From Gemmatimonas sp. (GTDB taxonomy: Bacteria; Gemmatimonadota; Gemmatimonadetes; Gemmatimonadales; Gemmatimonadaceae): a stretch of DNA of 64,000 nucleotides. The DNA lies in assembly GCA_011390935.1 (NCBI GenBank), contig JAABRL010000012.1, positions 39,435 through 103,434 of the forward strand, written 5' to 3'. Position numbers and translations under genes: made by a program. Position 1 is the first letter of the stretch; the number at the start of each line of letters is the position of its first letter. Below the pieces are notes generated by a model. That model saw only the letters and a program-made list of their open reading frames with translations. It made no database searches and had not been told where the DNA came from. This document shows positions 41,104-50,486 of the stretch, piece by piece.

Positions 41104-42074
41104 GCGAGCCGACGCAAGCGCGCCAGGAAGAACGGCACACCCACGAGTGCCGTCACCGCACCCAACGGCAACTCCACCGGCGAGCGCAACGAGCGCGCGG
41201 CCACGTCGGCGCCCACCAGCAGCGCGGCTCCATACACCGCCGAGACCAGCAGCATGGCGCGATGCCGATGTGCGCCCAGCGCGCGCGCGAGGTTCGGTAC
41301 CACGAGGCCCACGAAGCCGATCAGACCAACCGCGGCGACGGTGGACGCCGCGAGCCACGAGGCCACCAGAAACACGCGGCGCGCCGAGGCGTCCACGTCG
41401 GCACCGAGCGCCACCGCCGGCTCTTCGCCGAGCGAAAGAACATCGAGTTCACGCGCCCGCACCACGAGCAGCCCACCGAAGCAGAGCAGCGCCACGGCGG
41501 TGCGCGCCACGGCGGCCCACGTGGCGTCCGCGGTGGAGCCCATCATCCACCAGAGTGCACCACGAATGCGGTCTGGCGGTGCATCGGCCAGCGCCACGAG
41601 AATCACGGCGTTCGAAAACGCGCCAACCACCACGCCGGCCATGAGCAGCAATCGTGGCTCGGCGCGTCCACCGGCCACACGCGCGAGCAGGGCGACGACC
41701 GCCGTTGCCACGGCCGCTCCACCGAAGGCGGCGATCGTGACCATCACCGGTGTGCCAAGCCCGAACGTGAGCGCGACCACCGCACCGACGGCGGCGCCGC
41801 CCGACACACCAAGCAGGTACGGTTCGGCCAGTGGGTTGCGTAATGTGCCCTGCAACGCGGCGCCGCTGGTGGCGAGACCGGCGCCAACGAGCGCGGCCAA
41901 CACGACACGCGGACCGCGCAAGTCGCGCACGATCGCGACGACCTGCGACTCCCCCTCCCCCCACAGCGCGTGCCACACATCTACCACGGCGAGCGGGACC
42001 GCCCCGATGCCGAGCGCCACGATGGACGTGACGCACAGCAAGAGCACGCCCACGGGGAGGACGAGTGGGTTCAC
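41100..42074 (-). CDS. btuC: cobalamin ABC transporter permease
   Basis: A 324-residue FecCD/BtuC-family permease with about 9-10 membrane helices. Family signatures are visible: RGPRVVLAALVGAGLATSGAALQG, NPLAEPYLLGVSGGA and the BtuD-contacting GFVGLVVPNLAR. The GTG at 42072-42074 overlaps the btuF stop (GTGA). Confidence 0.93.
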   Translation of the reverse strand: MNPLVLPVGVLLLCVTSIVALGIGAVPLAVVDVWHALWGEGESQVVAIVRDLRGPRVVLAALVGAGLATSGAALQGTLRNPLAEPYLLGVSGGAAVGAVVALTFGLGTPVMVTIAAFGGAAVATAVVALLARVAGGRAEPRLLLMAGVVVGAFSNAVILVALADAPPDRIRGALWWMMGSTADATWAAVARTAVALLCFGGLLVVRARELDVLSLGEEPAVALGADVDASARRVFLVASWLAASTVAAVGLIGFVGLVVPNLARALGAHRHRAMLLVSAVYGAALLVGADVAARSLRSPVELPLGAVTALVGVPFFLARLRRLA

Positions 42075-42985
42075 GGCAGCCGGTCCGCACGGTCCGGGTG
42101 CAGCGCGCGCGCAATCGACACCGCGGCCATGCCGATCGAGACGCCGGGGCGACCGATCACGGCGGTGTCGAGGACCACCAGGCGACCATCGCGCACCGCG
42201 GCGACCGCGCGCCACGACGCACTGGTCCGCATGCGTTCGATGCGTTCCGGTCCGGCGAGGACCAACGCGGGATCACGTTGTGCGATCTCTTCGATCGTCA
42301 CCGTCGCCACCGGCTCGGGGCGATCCGCAAACACGTTTTCGGCGCCGGCGAGAGCGAGCAACTCGGCCTCATAGCTCTCGTTGCCGACCACCATCACCGG
42401 CGACTCCCACGACGTCCACACCACGCGTGGTCGGTCCACGCCGTCGACCGCCTTCTGAACGGCGGCCAGCGTCCCATCGATGGAATCGACGAGTGCCGTG
42501 GCTTCGCGCTCCGCGCCGAGCGCAACCCCGAGCGTGCGCGTGGCGCGCCGGAAGTCGGCGATGGTCACGGTGCGCAGCGCCAGCGTACGGACGCCGGCGC
42601 GTTCGAGCGCGTCGGCGGCCGCGCGATTCTCTGCGGTGGCGTACAGCAGCACGAGCGTAGGCTTCGTGGCGAGCACCGCCTCCACGTTGGGGCGGATGCC
42701 CGCCCCCACATCGGTCACTGCCAGCGCCGCAGCGGGTCGATTGTCCCAGGACGTGCGCCCTACGAGTCGAGCACCCGCACCGATCGCGTACGCAATCTCG
42801 GTGAAGGCGGGATTGAGCGAGACGACGCGCGCGGCATGCGACGGGTCGGTCGGCAGCGGCGTGCCGAAGTCGTCGTGATCGGCGTCGAGGGAGACGCGCG
42901 CGGTCGAACGGTCTGTGCCCGGCGCGCATGCGGCGACGGTTCCGACCCAGAGCAGCAGCGCGGCCAGCTTCCAGCGCATCAACAC
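42071..42985 (-). CDS. btuF: cobalamin-binding substrate-binding lipoprotein
   Basis: A 304-residue BtuF-type binding protein with a lipoprotein signal (lipobox TVAAC) and the conserved RVVSLNPAFTEIAYAIGAGARLVGRT opening, a long central helix and the C-terminal lobe. The GTG at 42983-42985 is chosen because AGAGGA lies 8 bases upstream; the ATG at 42979 is in frame two codons later. The ribosome site lies inside the 3' arm of the leader hairpin at 42989-43020, so translation may be switched by structure. Confidence 0.9.
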   Translation of the reverse strand: MLMRWKLAALLLWVGTVAACAPGTDRSTARVSLDADHDDFGTPLPTDPSHAARVVSLNPAFTEIAYAIGAGARLVGRTSWDNRPAAALAVTDVGAGIRPNVEAVLATKPTLVLLYATAENRAAADALERAGVRTLALRTVTIADFRRATRTLGVALGAEREATALVDSIDGTLAAVQKAVDGVDRPRVVWTSWESPVMVVGNESYEAELLALAGAENVFADRPEPVATVTIEEIAQRDPALVLAGPERIERMRTSASWRAVAAVRDGRLVVLDTAVIGRPGVSIGMAAVSIARALHPDRADRLP

Positions 42986-42988
42986 GAC

Positions 42989-43020
42989 GGGCGTCCTCTC
43001 GAAGAACGAAGAGGACGCCC
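42989..43020 (-). promoter_or_regulatory. expression-platform hairpin sequestering the btuF ribosome binding site
   Basis: A perfect 11-bp inverted repeat (42989-42999 against 43010-43020, 10-base loop). On the minus strand its 3' arm contains AGAGGA, the only Shine-Dalgarno match for the btuF GTG, and the hairpin ends 3 bases before that codon. It is about 100 bases downstream of the riboswitch aptamer. It could also act as a terminator, but the following sequence is not T-rich. Confidence 0.65.
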
Positions 43021-43120
43021 GGGCACGGAGGGGAGGTGACACGAACACCGCACGAGCGGCAGCACATGCACACGATCCCCGGCGCGCACGAGCCCCCCCC
43101 TCGAGGGTGTTCGTACAAGG

Positions 43121-43297
43121 TGCGCGCGGGTCGTCTCCTGGCTTCGGGCAACGCCGACTCGTCTTCCCATGCGATGTTGAACATCGCCCAGTGACGTATT
43201 GAGTCGGCGGGATCAGCGCTCGCGAGCGAGTGCTGGTGAACCCGTTACAGTGGCGGGGCCGCGCCGGTGTTGCACCGGCTTCCGTGTCCCGCGCGCA
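43121..43297 (-). promoter_or_regulatory. cobalamin riboswitch aptamer
   Basis: Read on the minus strand this shows the conserved cobalamin box elements: GGAAGCCGGTGCAACACCGGCGCGG, then CCCGCCACTGTAA, the central CACTGGGCGATGTT ... GGGAAGACGAG, and the 3' CCCGAAGCCAGGAGAC. A perfect 10-bp P1 stem (43288-43297 pairing with 43121-43130) closes the element. It starts at the predicted transcription start and precedes btuF, so B12 should repress the uptake operon. Confidence 0.93.
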
Positions 43298-43306
43298 TGA
43301 ATCAGT

Positions 43307-43336
43307 TGTATAGCCGAGTCCGGACCGAGAGTCCAA
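43307..43336 (-). promoter_or_regulatory. promoter of the btuFCDB operon
   Basis: TATACA (43307-43312) on the minus strand lies about 10 bases ahead of the riboswitch P1 stem, with TTGGAC (43331-43336) 18 bases upstream. The -10 is good and the -35 partial. Confidence 0.55.
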
Positions 43337-43354
43337 ACCTCGACTTCCCCATAC

Positions 43355-44596
43355 TTACTTGGACGTGCCGCCCGCGGCAAGCTCCGCACGCAACGCGTCC
43401 GCCAGCTCCGCACGCCGACGCTCGTAGGCGTCCTTCACGCTCGCCGATGGCGATGCCTGCGCGGCGAAGGCGGCATCGAGATCGGCGATTTCGCGCGCCA
43501 GCCGCTCCGGTGTGGGCACCTCGACCTTCAGCGTGGCGAGTCTCGGTGGTGTCGTCCCCACCGGACGCTGATTGCGCTGGGCCGAGCGGAACAACGTGAT
43601 GAGCATGAGCAGCCCGAGCGCGCCCAGCAACGCCGTGACATACAATCCGCGTCCACCGAGTCCGCTCGTGGGTGTTTCGATCGTGATGCGCTCACCCGGA
43701 CGCACATCCTGCGCGAGATAGCGCAGGAACTGGCGCCCTTCGAGTCCGACCGGTTCGACCGCCACCAGATTACCGCCATCCACACGCGCCTCCGGCTCCT
43801 CGAGCAACACCTCGAGTACGACGGCGCCGTCATCGATGCCGAGCTCCAGCGGGAACGCCGTCTCCGGGAGCTTGTACGAGACCGACAGCTGTTTGAGCCC
43901 AGGCGCCAACGCGGCGTACAGCGAGACGCGACCGGCGGCCTGCACGAAGGCGTCGGCCGGCAGGTCGCCCTGCCCCGCCTTCACCTCGCGCGCCGCGGCC
44001 GGCACCGGAAACGACCACGTGGGCGACGCGTCGGGGGTTTCCGGTGCGATGATGGTGCGGGTGCTGTCGTTGGAGAGTTCGAAGATCTCCACGACGGTGC
44101 GCTCGCGTGCGCTGTCGAGCGACCCCACGATGAGGTGCCGTCCGCGCACAGTCAGCGGAAACGCCACCGAGGTCGTATCGAACACGGCGATTTCGGCACT
44201 GGCGCCCGTGGTCACGAGTTCGCGCAACGGATTGGTGAAGTACGCAATGCCGCCGTACGTCGCCGAGACGAAGTACACGGCCTCGGGGCCACCGCTGGGC
44301 AGATAGCGAAACTGATACCGTCCGTCGCGATCCGTGCGCACCGAATCGAGCGGCCCTGCGAGATTGGCGGCGACGCGATGCAGCGTGACCATGATGTCGG
44401 GCACCGTCACGACCGCGCTCGTATCGCCGTCGAGGAACGGCGCCGGCCGTACCACACGCCCTTCCACGCGACGCGTTTCGGGTTGCTGCGCCGAGAGGTT
44501 CGCGGCGCTCCCGTGCACGAGCGCTGCCGCACTCATCACCATCATCGCGCGCTGCAGCGCACTGCGCAGGCGATGTCCCACCTCGACTGGCTTCAT
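43355..44596 (-). CDS. membrane-anchored CarboxypepD_reg-like protein, function unknown
   Basis: A 413-residue envelope protein. A signal peptide (about 1-37, ending SAQQ) precedes an Ig-like carboxypeptidase-regulatory domain (VEGRVVRP ... TDRDGRYQFRYLP). Two further beta-rich regions follow, then one membrane helix near residue 330 (GLYVTALLGALGLLMLITLF) and a cytoplasmic helical tail rich in Ala/Arg/Glu. There are no catalytic motifs. It overlaps the DUF151 gene as ATGA. The arrangement (extracellular sensor-like domains, one helix, cytoplasmic coil) could suit sensing or assembly, but that is speculation. Confidence 0.65.
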   Translation of the reverse strand: MKPVEVGHRLRSALQRAMMVMSAAALVHGSAANLSAQQPETRRVEGRVVRPAPFLDGDTSAVVTVPDIMVTLHRVAANLAGPLDSVRTDRDGRYQFRYLPSGGPEAVYFVSATYGGIAYFTNPLRELVTTGASAEIAVFDTTSVAFPLTVRGRHLIVGSLDSARERTVVEIFELSNDSTRTIIAPETPDASPTWSFPVPAAAREVKAGQGDLPADAFVQAAGRVSLYAALAPGLKQLSVSYKLPETAFPLELGIDDGAVVLEVLLEEPEARVDGGNLVAVEPVGLEGRQFLRYLAQDVRPGERITIETPTSGLGGRGLYVTALLGALGLLMLITLFRSAQRNQRPVGTTPPRLATLKVEVPTPERLAREIADLDAAFAAQASPSASVKDAYERRRAELADALRAELAAGGTSK

Positions 44597-45126
44597 GGTC
44601 TGAACTTTCCAAAGTCTTCCGGTCGCAGCTGTTCGAGATACGCCTTGAGTTGATCAGGCGTCATCTCGCCACGCGGTGTGGGCAGGGGAACCGGGGCATC
44701 CGGGCCGATCGGCGGCCCGACGTCGTCTTCGTCCTCGTCGTCCATGATGGTAAGCAGCCCATCGGCGGCGTAGAGGGGTGCATCGAGGCGCAGCGCGATG
44801 GCGATCGAGTCGCTGGGACGCGCATCCACGACCGCATGCCCGTCGGGCGTCGCGATGTGCAACTCCGCGTAGTACGTGCTGTTCACGACCTTTGTGATCT
44901 CGACACGCTCCAACGTGCCACCCAGCGCCGCGATGAGCGCCTTGCACAGATCGTGGGTGAGCGGACGTTCGCGCACCACACCGTTGATGTGGAGCACGAT
45001 CGATTCCGCTTCGGGCTGCCCGATCCAGATCGGCAGCAGTCGACGGCCGTCACGCTCGCGGAGGATGACGACGTAGGTGTTCGAGGAGCTGTCGAGCCCG
45101 AGCCGGGCGAGCGTCACTTCCGTCAT
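44593..45126 (-). CDS. DUF151 / bifunctional nuclease-like protein
   Basis: A 177-residue protein of the BFN/DUF151 family: VTLARLGLDSSSNTYVVILRERDGRRLLPIWIGQPEAESI, then a conserved region ending in RPSDSIAIALRLDAPLYA. Characterised plant and mycobacterial members have nuclease or redox-linked roles; here the role is open. The C-terminal extension is acidic (DDEDEDD) and helical. The start ATG has GGAGG about 4 bases upstream, just after the metK terminator. Confidence 0.9.
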   Translation of the reverse strand: MTEVTLARLGLDSSSNTYVVILRERDGRRLLPIWIGQPEAESIVLHINGVVRERPLTHDLCKALIAALGGTLERVEITKVVNSTYYAELHIATPDGHAVVDARPSDSIAIALRLDAPLYAADGLLTIMDDEDEDDVGPPIGPDAPVPLPTPRGEMTPDQLKAYLEQLRPEDFGKFRP

Positions 45127-45139
45127 GGTTCCTCCGCGG

Positions 45140-45178
45140 TCCGCCGGCGCGCCGCGCACGATGCGCGACGCCGGCGGA
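45140..45178 (-). terminator. terminator after metK
   Basis: A perfect 10-bp stem (45140-45149 against 45169-45178) with an inner GCGC/GCGC stem lies between the metK stop and the DUF151 start. The DUF151 ribosome site follows directly, so read-through control is possible. Confidence 0.55.
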
Positions 45179-45185
45179 GCACCGA

Positions 45186-46361
45186 TCACGCACCAACCGC
45201 CCGACGCAGCGCACGCGCGCGGTCCGTGCGCTCCCAAGTGAAGAGCGTGCGGGCACCGCGTCCACGGCCGATCGTCTCGGGCGTGCGGCCGAAGTGTCCG
45301 TATGCCGCCGTGGCACGATAGATCGGCTTGCGCAGATCGAGCGCCGTGATGATGCCGTGCGGCGTGAGATCGAACTCGCCGCGCACCGCCTCTTCGATCT
45401 GGCGATCACCGACCACACCCGTGCCGAACGTATCCACGAACACCGACACCGGCTCGGCGACGCCGATGGCGTACGCCACCTGCACTTCACACCGACGCGC
45501 AAGCTTGGCCGCGACGATGTTCTTGGCAACCCACCGCGCGGCGTACGTCGCGGAACGGTCCACCTTGCTGGGATCCTTGCCGCTGAAGGCACCGCCGCCA
45601 TGCCGTCCCATGCCGCCGTACGTGTCCACAATGATCTTGCGACCCGTGAGGCCCGCATCACCCTGCGGTCCGCCGATCACGAACCGACCGGTGGGGTTGA
45701 TGTGTGTGGTGAGCTTCTTGGGGCGGTACTCCTCGGGGATCGTGGCCTGAATGACATCGGACAGAATCGCCTTGCGCAGCTTCGGCGTGCTGATCGCATC
45801 ATCATGCTGCGTGGAGACCACGACGGTGTCCACGTACAACGGCCGATCTCCTTCGTACACCACCGACACCTGCGCCTTGCCATCGGGGCGCAACCACGGC
45901 AACGCGCCGGACTTGCGCTGATCGGCCAGTGCGCGCGTGAGCGCATGCGCCAACTGCACGGGGAGCGGCATGAGCTCCGGCGTTTCGTCGGTCGCGTAGC
46001 CGAACATCATGCCCTGGTCACCGGCGCCGCCGGTATCCACACCCTGCGCAATGTCCGGCGACTGCCGGCCGATCGTGCTCATGACCGCGCAGGTATTCGA
46101 ATCGAAGCCCATGCGCGCGTCGGTATAGCCAATGTCGGCAATCGTGGCACGCACCACGTCGGGCAGGTGCACGTAGGCCGACGTGGTGATCTCGCCCGCA
46201 ATCACCGCGAGCCCCGTGGTCACGAGCGTTTCGCAGGCCACGCGCGCCGACGAATCGAGCTCGAGCAGTGCATCGAGCACCGCATCGGAGATCTGGTCGG
46301 CAACCTTGTCCGGGTGCCCTTCGGTGACAGATTCGGACGTGAACAGATGACGTTCGGCCAC
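45186..46361 (-). CDS. metK: S-adenosylmethionine synthase
   Basis: A 391-residue MetK that makes SAM from ATP and methionine. The signatures [12 protein letters not shown] (Mg/ATP site), [12 protein letters not shown] and [16 protein letters not shown] are intact. The ATG is followed directly by the family N-terminus. I looked for and did not find a SAM riboswitch in the 97 bases upstream. Confidence 0.98.
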   Translation of the reverse strand: MAERHLFTSESVTEGHPDKVADQISDAVLDALLELDSSARVACETLVTTGLAVIAGEITTSAYVHLPDVVRATIADIGYTDARMGFDSNTCAVMSTIGRQSPDIAQGVDTGGAGDQGMMFGYATDETPELMPLPVQLAHALTRALADQRKSGALPWLRPDGKAQVSVVYEGDRPLYVDTVVVSTQHDDAISTPKLRKAILSDVIQATIPEEYRPKKLTTHINPTGRFVIGGPQGDAGLTGRKIIVDTYGGMGRHGGGAFSGKDPSKVDRSATYAARWVAKNIVAAKLARRCEVQVAYAIGVAEPVSVFVDTFGTGVVGDRQIEEAVRGEFDLTPHGIITALDLRKPIYRATAAYGHFGRTPETIGRGRGARTLFTWERTDRARALRRAVGA

Positions 46362-46458
46362 GCATGCCTCGCAGGAGGAGTGGAGAGGGGGAAACGGCCG
46401 TGCTGGCCGAGTAGACTAGTTTCGGAGGGGAAGCGGAGCAACCCGGCACCGGGTGCGC

Positions 46459-48201
46459 TCAGCCCTCCCCAAGCGCCACGCGCAGCCGGCGCCGTAGCAC
46501 CAGCTCGACTTCCCGTGCGGTCCCACCCGAGGCCAGCGCGGCCGTCACGGCATCGCGCGCCGCCGTGACCGTGACGCTGCGAATGAGCCGTTTCACGATG
46601 GGCACCGCCCTCGGTGCCACGGACAGCTGCCGCACGCCGAGCCCGATGAGGGCAAAGACCGTCAGCGGCTGTGACCCCATTTCGCCGCACAACCCGACCG
46701 GGAGGTCGTGCTGCGCGCCCGTACTGGCCACTTCCCGAATGAGACGCAGGACCGCCGGGTGCAACGGGGTATAGCGGGGCGCGAGATTCACGTTGCCCCG
46801 ATCGACCGCCAGCGTGTACTGCACCAGGTCGTTGGACCCGATGCTGAGAAAGTCGACGTCTCGCACGAGCGTGTCGCAGGCCACCGCCGCCGCGGGCGTT
46901 TCCACCATCACGCCCAACGGCACGTCGGCGCGAAACGACGCGCCGCGTTCGGCCAGCTCCTGCTCGGCCTCACCCAGGAGCGTGCGCGTCTCGCGCACTT
47001 CGTCGACCGTGACGACGAGCGGCAGCATGATGCGCAGGTCGCCGTGCACGGCAGCGCGCAACAACGCCCGCAGCTGCACCTTGAACAGCTCGGCCTCGTC
47101 GAGGCACATGCGAATGGCACGCCAGCCGAGGAACGGATTGGCCTCGTGCGGATAACCGCCCACGGGCAGCTTGTCGCCGCCGATGTCGTACGTGCGAATG
47201 ATGACCGGTCGTCCGCGAAACGCCTCGAGCACCTTGCGATACGCGCGATACTGCTCATCCTCGTCGGGCATGTTGGTGCGCCCCACCACGAGGAACTCGG
47301 TGCGCATGAGCCCGACGCCATCGGCACCGCTCGACGCGGCGAGGTCGGCTTCTTCGGGGATGTCCACGTTGGCGCGCACCACCATGGCCTGCCCATCGAG
47401 CGTGACCGCAGCGGCCTGCGCGAGTTCACGCAGCTCCTCGTCGCGCAGCTGATCGGCCTCGGCACGCGTGCGCGCGTCGGCGACCTCGCTCTCGGTGGGC
47501 GAGATGGTGAGCGTGCCTTCGGTGCCGTCGAGGATCGCGAGCTCCCCACCCTTGAGCGCGGCGGCCGCGCGGCGAAGGCCAACCACCGCCGGCAGTCCGA
47601 GGGAACGCGCGAGAATCGCCACGTGCGCCGTGGCCGTGCCGGACTCGGTGGCGATGCCCCCGATCGCTTCCCGATCGAGCTGCAGCGTGAGACTGGGCGT
47701 GAGGTCGTGCGTGACCAGAATCGCGTTCGAGCCCTTGGGCACGTCGACCGGATCGTGATCCGGAAGATCGAGCAGGATCGACAGCACGCGAATGTGCACA
47801 TCGGTGAGATCGCCCACGCGCTCGCGCAGCATGGGCGAACTGCTGCGTGCGAAGCGTTGCTGCCAATCGAGCAGCACGATGTCGAAGGCCTTTTCGGCGC
47901 CGAGGTTCTGCCGCACCAGCGCCTCGACAGCGAGCAGCAGTTCGTCATCGGCGAGCATGGAGAGCTGCACATCGAAGATGGCCGCTTCGGTGGCACCGGC
48001 CCACGCCTCGGCGCGCGTGCGCAATGTCACGAGTTTTTCGCGCGCACGCGCGATCGCGACGTGCAAGCGCGCGATTTCAGCCTCGATGTCCTCATCGAGG
48101 ATGAGGCGCTGCCGTACCTCGGGCACCTCCCACCGGAGCAGATGCACCGGTCCCACGACGAGACCGGCCGAGGCCGGAATGCCGCGGAGGACCGAATCCA
48201 C
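46459..48201 (-). CDS. ptsI: phosphoenolpyruvate-protein phosphotransferase (PTS enzyme I)
   Basis: A 580-residue enzyme I that moves phosphate from PEP to HPr. The swivelling domain has the phospho-accepting His at 193 in SGTATAHVAIL. The PEP-binding barrel has the GIGLMRTEFL-type segment (DGVGLMRTEFLVVGR) and the catalytic Cys region GLCGEMGSQP. The GTG start abuts the ptsH stop (TGAGTG). It is the last gene of the PTS block. Confidence 0.97.
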   Translation of the reverse strand: MDSVLRGIPASAGLVVGPVHLLRWEVPEVRQRLILDEDIEAEIARLHVAIARAREKLVTLRTRAEAWAGATEAAIFDVQLSMLADDELLLAVEALVRQNLGAEKAFDIVLLDWQQRFARSSSPMLRERVGDLTDVHIRVLSILLDLPDHDPVDVPKGSNAILVTHDLTPSLTLQLDREAIGGIATESGTATAHVAILARSLGLPAVVGLRRAAAALKGGELAILDGTEGTLTISPTESEVADARTRAEADQLRDEELRELAQAAAVTLDGQAMVVRANVDIPEEADLAASSGADGVGLMRTEFLVVGRTNMPDEDEQYRAYRKVLEAFRGRPVIIRTYDIGGDKLPVGGYPHEANPFLGWRAIRMCLDEAELFKVQLRALLRAAVHGDLRIMLPLVVTVDEVRETRTLLGEAEQELAERGASFRADVPLGVMVETPAAAVACDTLVRDVDFLSIGSNDLVQYTLAVDRGNVNLAPRYTPLHPAVLRLIREVASTGAQHDLPVGLCGEMGSQPLTVFALIGLGVRQLSVAPRAVPIVKRLIRSVTVTAARDAVTAALASGGTAREVELVLRRRLRVALGEG

Positions 48202-48468
48202 TCAGCTCTCCCCGAAACGGGAGGAGACGAGCGTGGCGAGCGCGGCGAGCGCCTCGTCGGCATCGGGGCCGCTGGCGCGCAGCGTGATGCTGGCACCAAA
48301 CTCGGCGGCGAGCATCATGACGCCCATGATGCTCTTGCCGTTCACCTCGAGGTCATCACGGGCAATGGTGATGTCGCTCTTGAAGCGCGAGGCCGCCTTG
48401 ACCATTTCGGCCGCGGGACGGGCGTGCAGCCCGTGCTTGTTCACGATTTGAACCGAGAGTTCTGCCAT
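48202..48468 (-). CDS. ptsH: phosphocarrier protein HPr
   Basis: An 88-residue HPr with both control sites: catalytic His15 in KHGLHARPA and regulatory Ser46 in GKSIMGV. It accepts phosphate from enzyme I and, through HprK, can be phosphorylated on Ser46. The ATG shares one base with the EIID stop. The longer open frame upstream is a shadow of EIID. Confidence 0.97.
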   Translation of the reverse strand: MAELSVQIVNKHGLHARPAAEMVKAASRFKSDITIARDDLEVNGKSIMGVMMLAAEFGASITLRASGPDADEALAALATLVSSRFGES

Positions 48469-49292
48469 CAGTGGAGGACCGTCGAGTAGAAGACGAGGAT
48501 GGCGAGCAGCCCGAACAGCAGCTGCCATCCTTCCACCTTCCCGTGCAGCCGCACGAGGAGGAATGCGAGACATGGCGTAAGCGCCATCACCGCCAACGGG
48601 ACCGGCTCGATGGAGGCACCGCCTCCGATCGCCCGATTGGCAGCAAAGGGGAGCGCGATGCCCGCGACCAGCGCGGCCCCCCGTGCAATGTACTGCGGCC
48701 CACGCTGCAGCCACGCCGCCCCGAGAGCCGATGCGAGGCGGAGCCCGTGCAGCCACCCCGACCCGAGCCCCCACGCGCGCAGCGCGAGATGTCCTGTGTT
48801 GTACAGCACAAGGAAGCCCACCGCAACGCCTACCGGGCCCAGGCCGAGCCCGAAGAGCAGCAGCGCCACCAGCGAACAGGCGGGGAGCCAGGCAGCCCAC
48901 ACGAGCCGATCGCCCAGACTGCCAAGCGGTCCGCAGAGCGCCGTGCGGAATCGGACAATGCGGTCGGGAGGCGTCCGCTCCAGCTCGGCGCGCGCCAGCG
49001 CGCCAACGGCCAGCGACGCGAGGTACGGGTGCGCATTGAAGTAGGCGCACTGGCGCGCGAGCGCTTCCCGATACGCGTCTCCCCCCACACCGCCAGGCAA
49101 GTGCCGCAGCGCGGGCTCCACGCAGAACCCGATGCCGTTGCCATTGAGGATCTCGTAGTTCCACGACCCTTGAATGGCGAGGCAGCGCAGCAGCATGGAC
49201 GCGCGCGTGGCCACCGGGAGCGGCGCGGCTTTCATGCCCGTCGGCAGCGAGGGCGTCGGCGCCATGCCGGACACGGCGACGGTGTCAGCCAC
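48468..49292 (-). CDS. PTS mannose/fructose/sorbose family EIID component
   Basis: A 274-residue membrane component of a mannose-type PTS. The family features LLRCLAIQGSWNYE, GNGIGFCVEPAL, FNAHPYLASLAVGA and LGDRLVWAAW are visible, with membrane segments in the C-terminal half. The GTG start overlaps the EIIC end by 8 bases. The sugar cannot be deduced from the sequence. Confidence 0.92.
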   Translation of the reverse strand: MADTVAVSGMAPTPSLPTGMKAAPLPVATRASMLLRCLAIQGSWNYEILNGNGIGFCVEPALRHLPGGVGGDAYREALARQCAYFNAHPYLASLAVGALARAELERTPPDRIVRFRTALCGPLGSLGDRLVWAAWLPACSLVALLLFGLGLGPVGVAVGFLVLYNTGHLALRAWGLGSGWLHGLRLASALGAAWLQRGPQYIARGAALVAGIALPFAANRAIGGGASIEPVPLAVMALTPCLAFLLVRLHGKVEGWQLLFGLLAILVFYSTVLH

Positions 49293-49989
49293 GGAATCCG
49301 ACCAGCATCGTGCCCACCGCGAGTCCGGCGACGAACAACCGCCGCGTCACGGAATAGCCGTGCAGCACCTTCCACACGGCCGACGCGGCGACGGCGGCGG
49401 CCCCGAGAATGAGGACGCCGCGCGTTTCGAGCGCGCCGAGGCGCCAGCTGGCAATGGCCCAGGTCGAGATCGGCCACGCGACTGTCAGCCCGAGCAGCGT
49501 GAGCCCGCCACCACGCAGCAGGTCGGCCGTGAGGCCGTACACCTGGAGCGAGACCACCGTGCGCATGGAGCCGGCGGCGAGCTCCTCGAGACGCGGTCGC
49601 GCCCAACGCGCGATCAGCTTGCGATGCTGCACCATGCTCCACCCGCCCACCCACGCGGTCGCAATGGCCGCCATGACGCCGATCACCCACGCCCCCGGGT
49701 CCGGGAGCAGCGCACCGTCGGCACCGCGTGTCCCGATCAGTCCACCCACCACAGACGCGCTCCCCCACTCCGGGTAGCGCGAGGCCCCGAACGGCAGCGT
49801 TTCGAGCGCCAGGCATTCGAGGGCCACACCGACGACCAGACCAGCCGCCGGGGAACCGGCAAATGCACCCGCCAACGTGGCCGCCACGATCGGCCGCGAA
49901 ATCATGGCCTGCGGAAAGCTGACGACATCGAGCCCCAACACCGCCCCGAGCAGGACGAGCGGCAGCAGATCGAGCGTGAAGGGGAGCAC
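49285..49989 (-). CDS. PTS mannose/fructose/sorbose family EIIC component
   Basis: A 234-residue hydrophobic protein with about 6-7 membrane segments. The conserved LGLDVVSFPQAMISRPIV and ALECLALETLPFGASRYPEWG segments match the sorbose/mannose EIIC family, although it is a little shorter than E. coli ManY. With EIID it forms the sugar channel. The GTG start is 5 bases after EIIB. Confidence 0.88.
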   Translation of the reverse strand: MLPFTLDLLPLVLLGAVLGLDVVSFPQAMISRPIVAATLAGAFAGSPAAGLVVGVALECLALETLPFGASRYPEWGSASVVGGLIGTRGADGALLPDPGAWVIGVMAAIATAWVGGWSMVQHRKLIARWARPRLEELAAGSMRTVVSLQVYGLTADLLRGGGLTLLGLTVAWPISTWAIASWRLGALETRGVLILGAAAVAASAVWKVLHGYSVTRRLFVAGLAVGTMLVGFRG

Positions 49990-49994
49990 GACGA

Positions 49995-50486
49995 TCAGGC
50001 GTCCGGCTTGCCGGCGAGCACGTCGGCGAGCGACACGGGGCGCGTGGACGGGACATCCTGCGCCGTGATCGCGAGCCCACGCGCCTCGAGCGCGCGCAAC
50101 GCACGCTCCTCGTCGGCGGTCAGGAACACGTAGCGCATGCGCTGCACGCGGCCGTCGGCGTGGTGCACGCCACCAATGTTCACCGATCGGATGGAGGGCG
50201 CCACGTCAACGAGGCGCCGCATGGTGTCCACGCTGCCGACGAGCAGCAGCCCGGGGCGCACATCACGATCGTAGTGATCGATGGCCGACGCCATGTCGCT
50301 GACGGCATGGAAATACACCTCCACGTCGGGAGGCACCCCCATGCGATACAGCTCCTGCTCCCAATCGCTGGCCGCGACGTCGTCGTCCACGAGCACGATG
50401 AACCGCAAACCGAGCGGCTGTCCCCACCCCACCACCACCTGCCCGTGAATGAGACGGTCATCAATCCGATGCAACAGCAGACTCAC
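49995..50486 (-). CDS. PTS mannose-family EIIB component
   Basis: A 163-residue EIIB with the phospho-accepting His14 in RIDDRLIHGQVVVGW, the family's hallmark, followed by the VDDDVA and SVNIGGVHH segments. It takes phosphate from EIIA and passes it to the incoming sugar. It overlaps the EIIA stop as GTGA. Confidence 0.94.
   Translation of the reverse strand: MSLLLHRIDDRLIHGQVVVGWGQPLGLRFIVLVDDDVAASDWEQELYRMGVPPDVEVYFHAVSDMASAIDHYDRDVRPGLLLVGSVDTMRRLVDVAPSIRSVNIGGVHHADGRVQRMRYVFLTADEERALRALEARGLAITAQDVPSTRPVSLADVLAGKPDA

Noticed and set aside
46362..46458. SAM riboswitch upstream of metK
   Set aside because: None of the conserved SAM-I or SAM-II core elements is seen in this 97-base gap.
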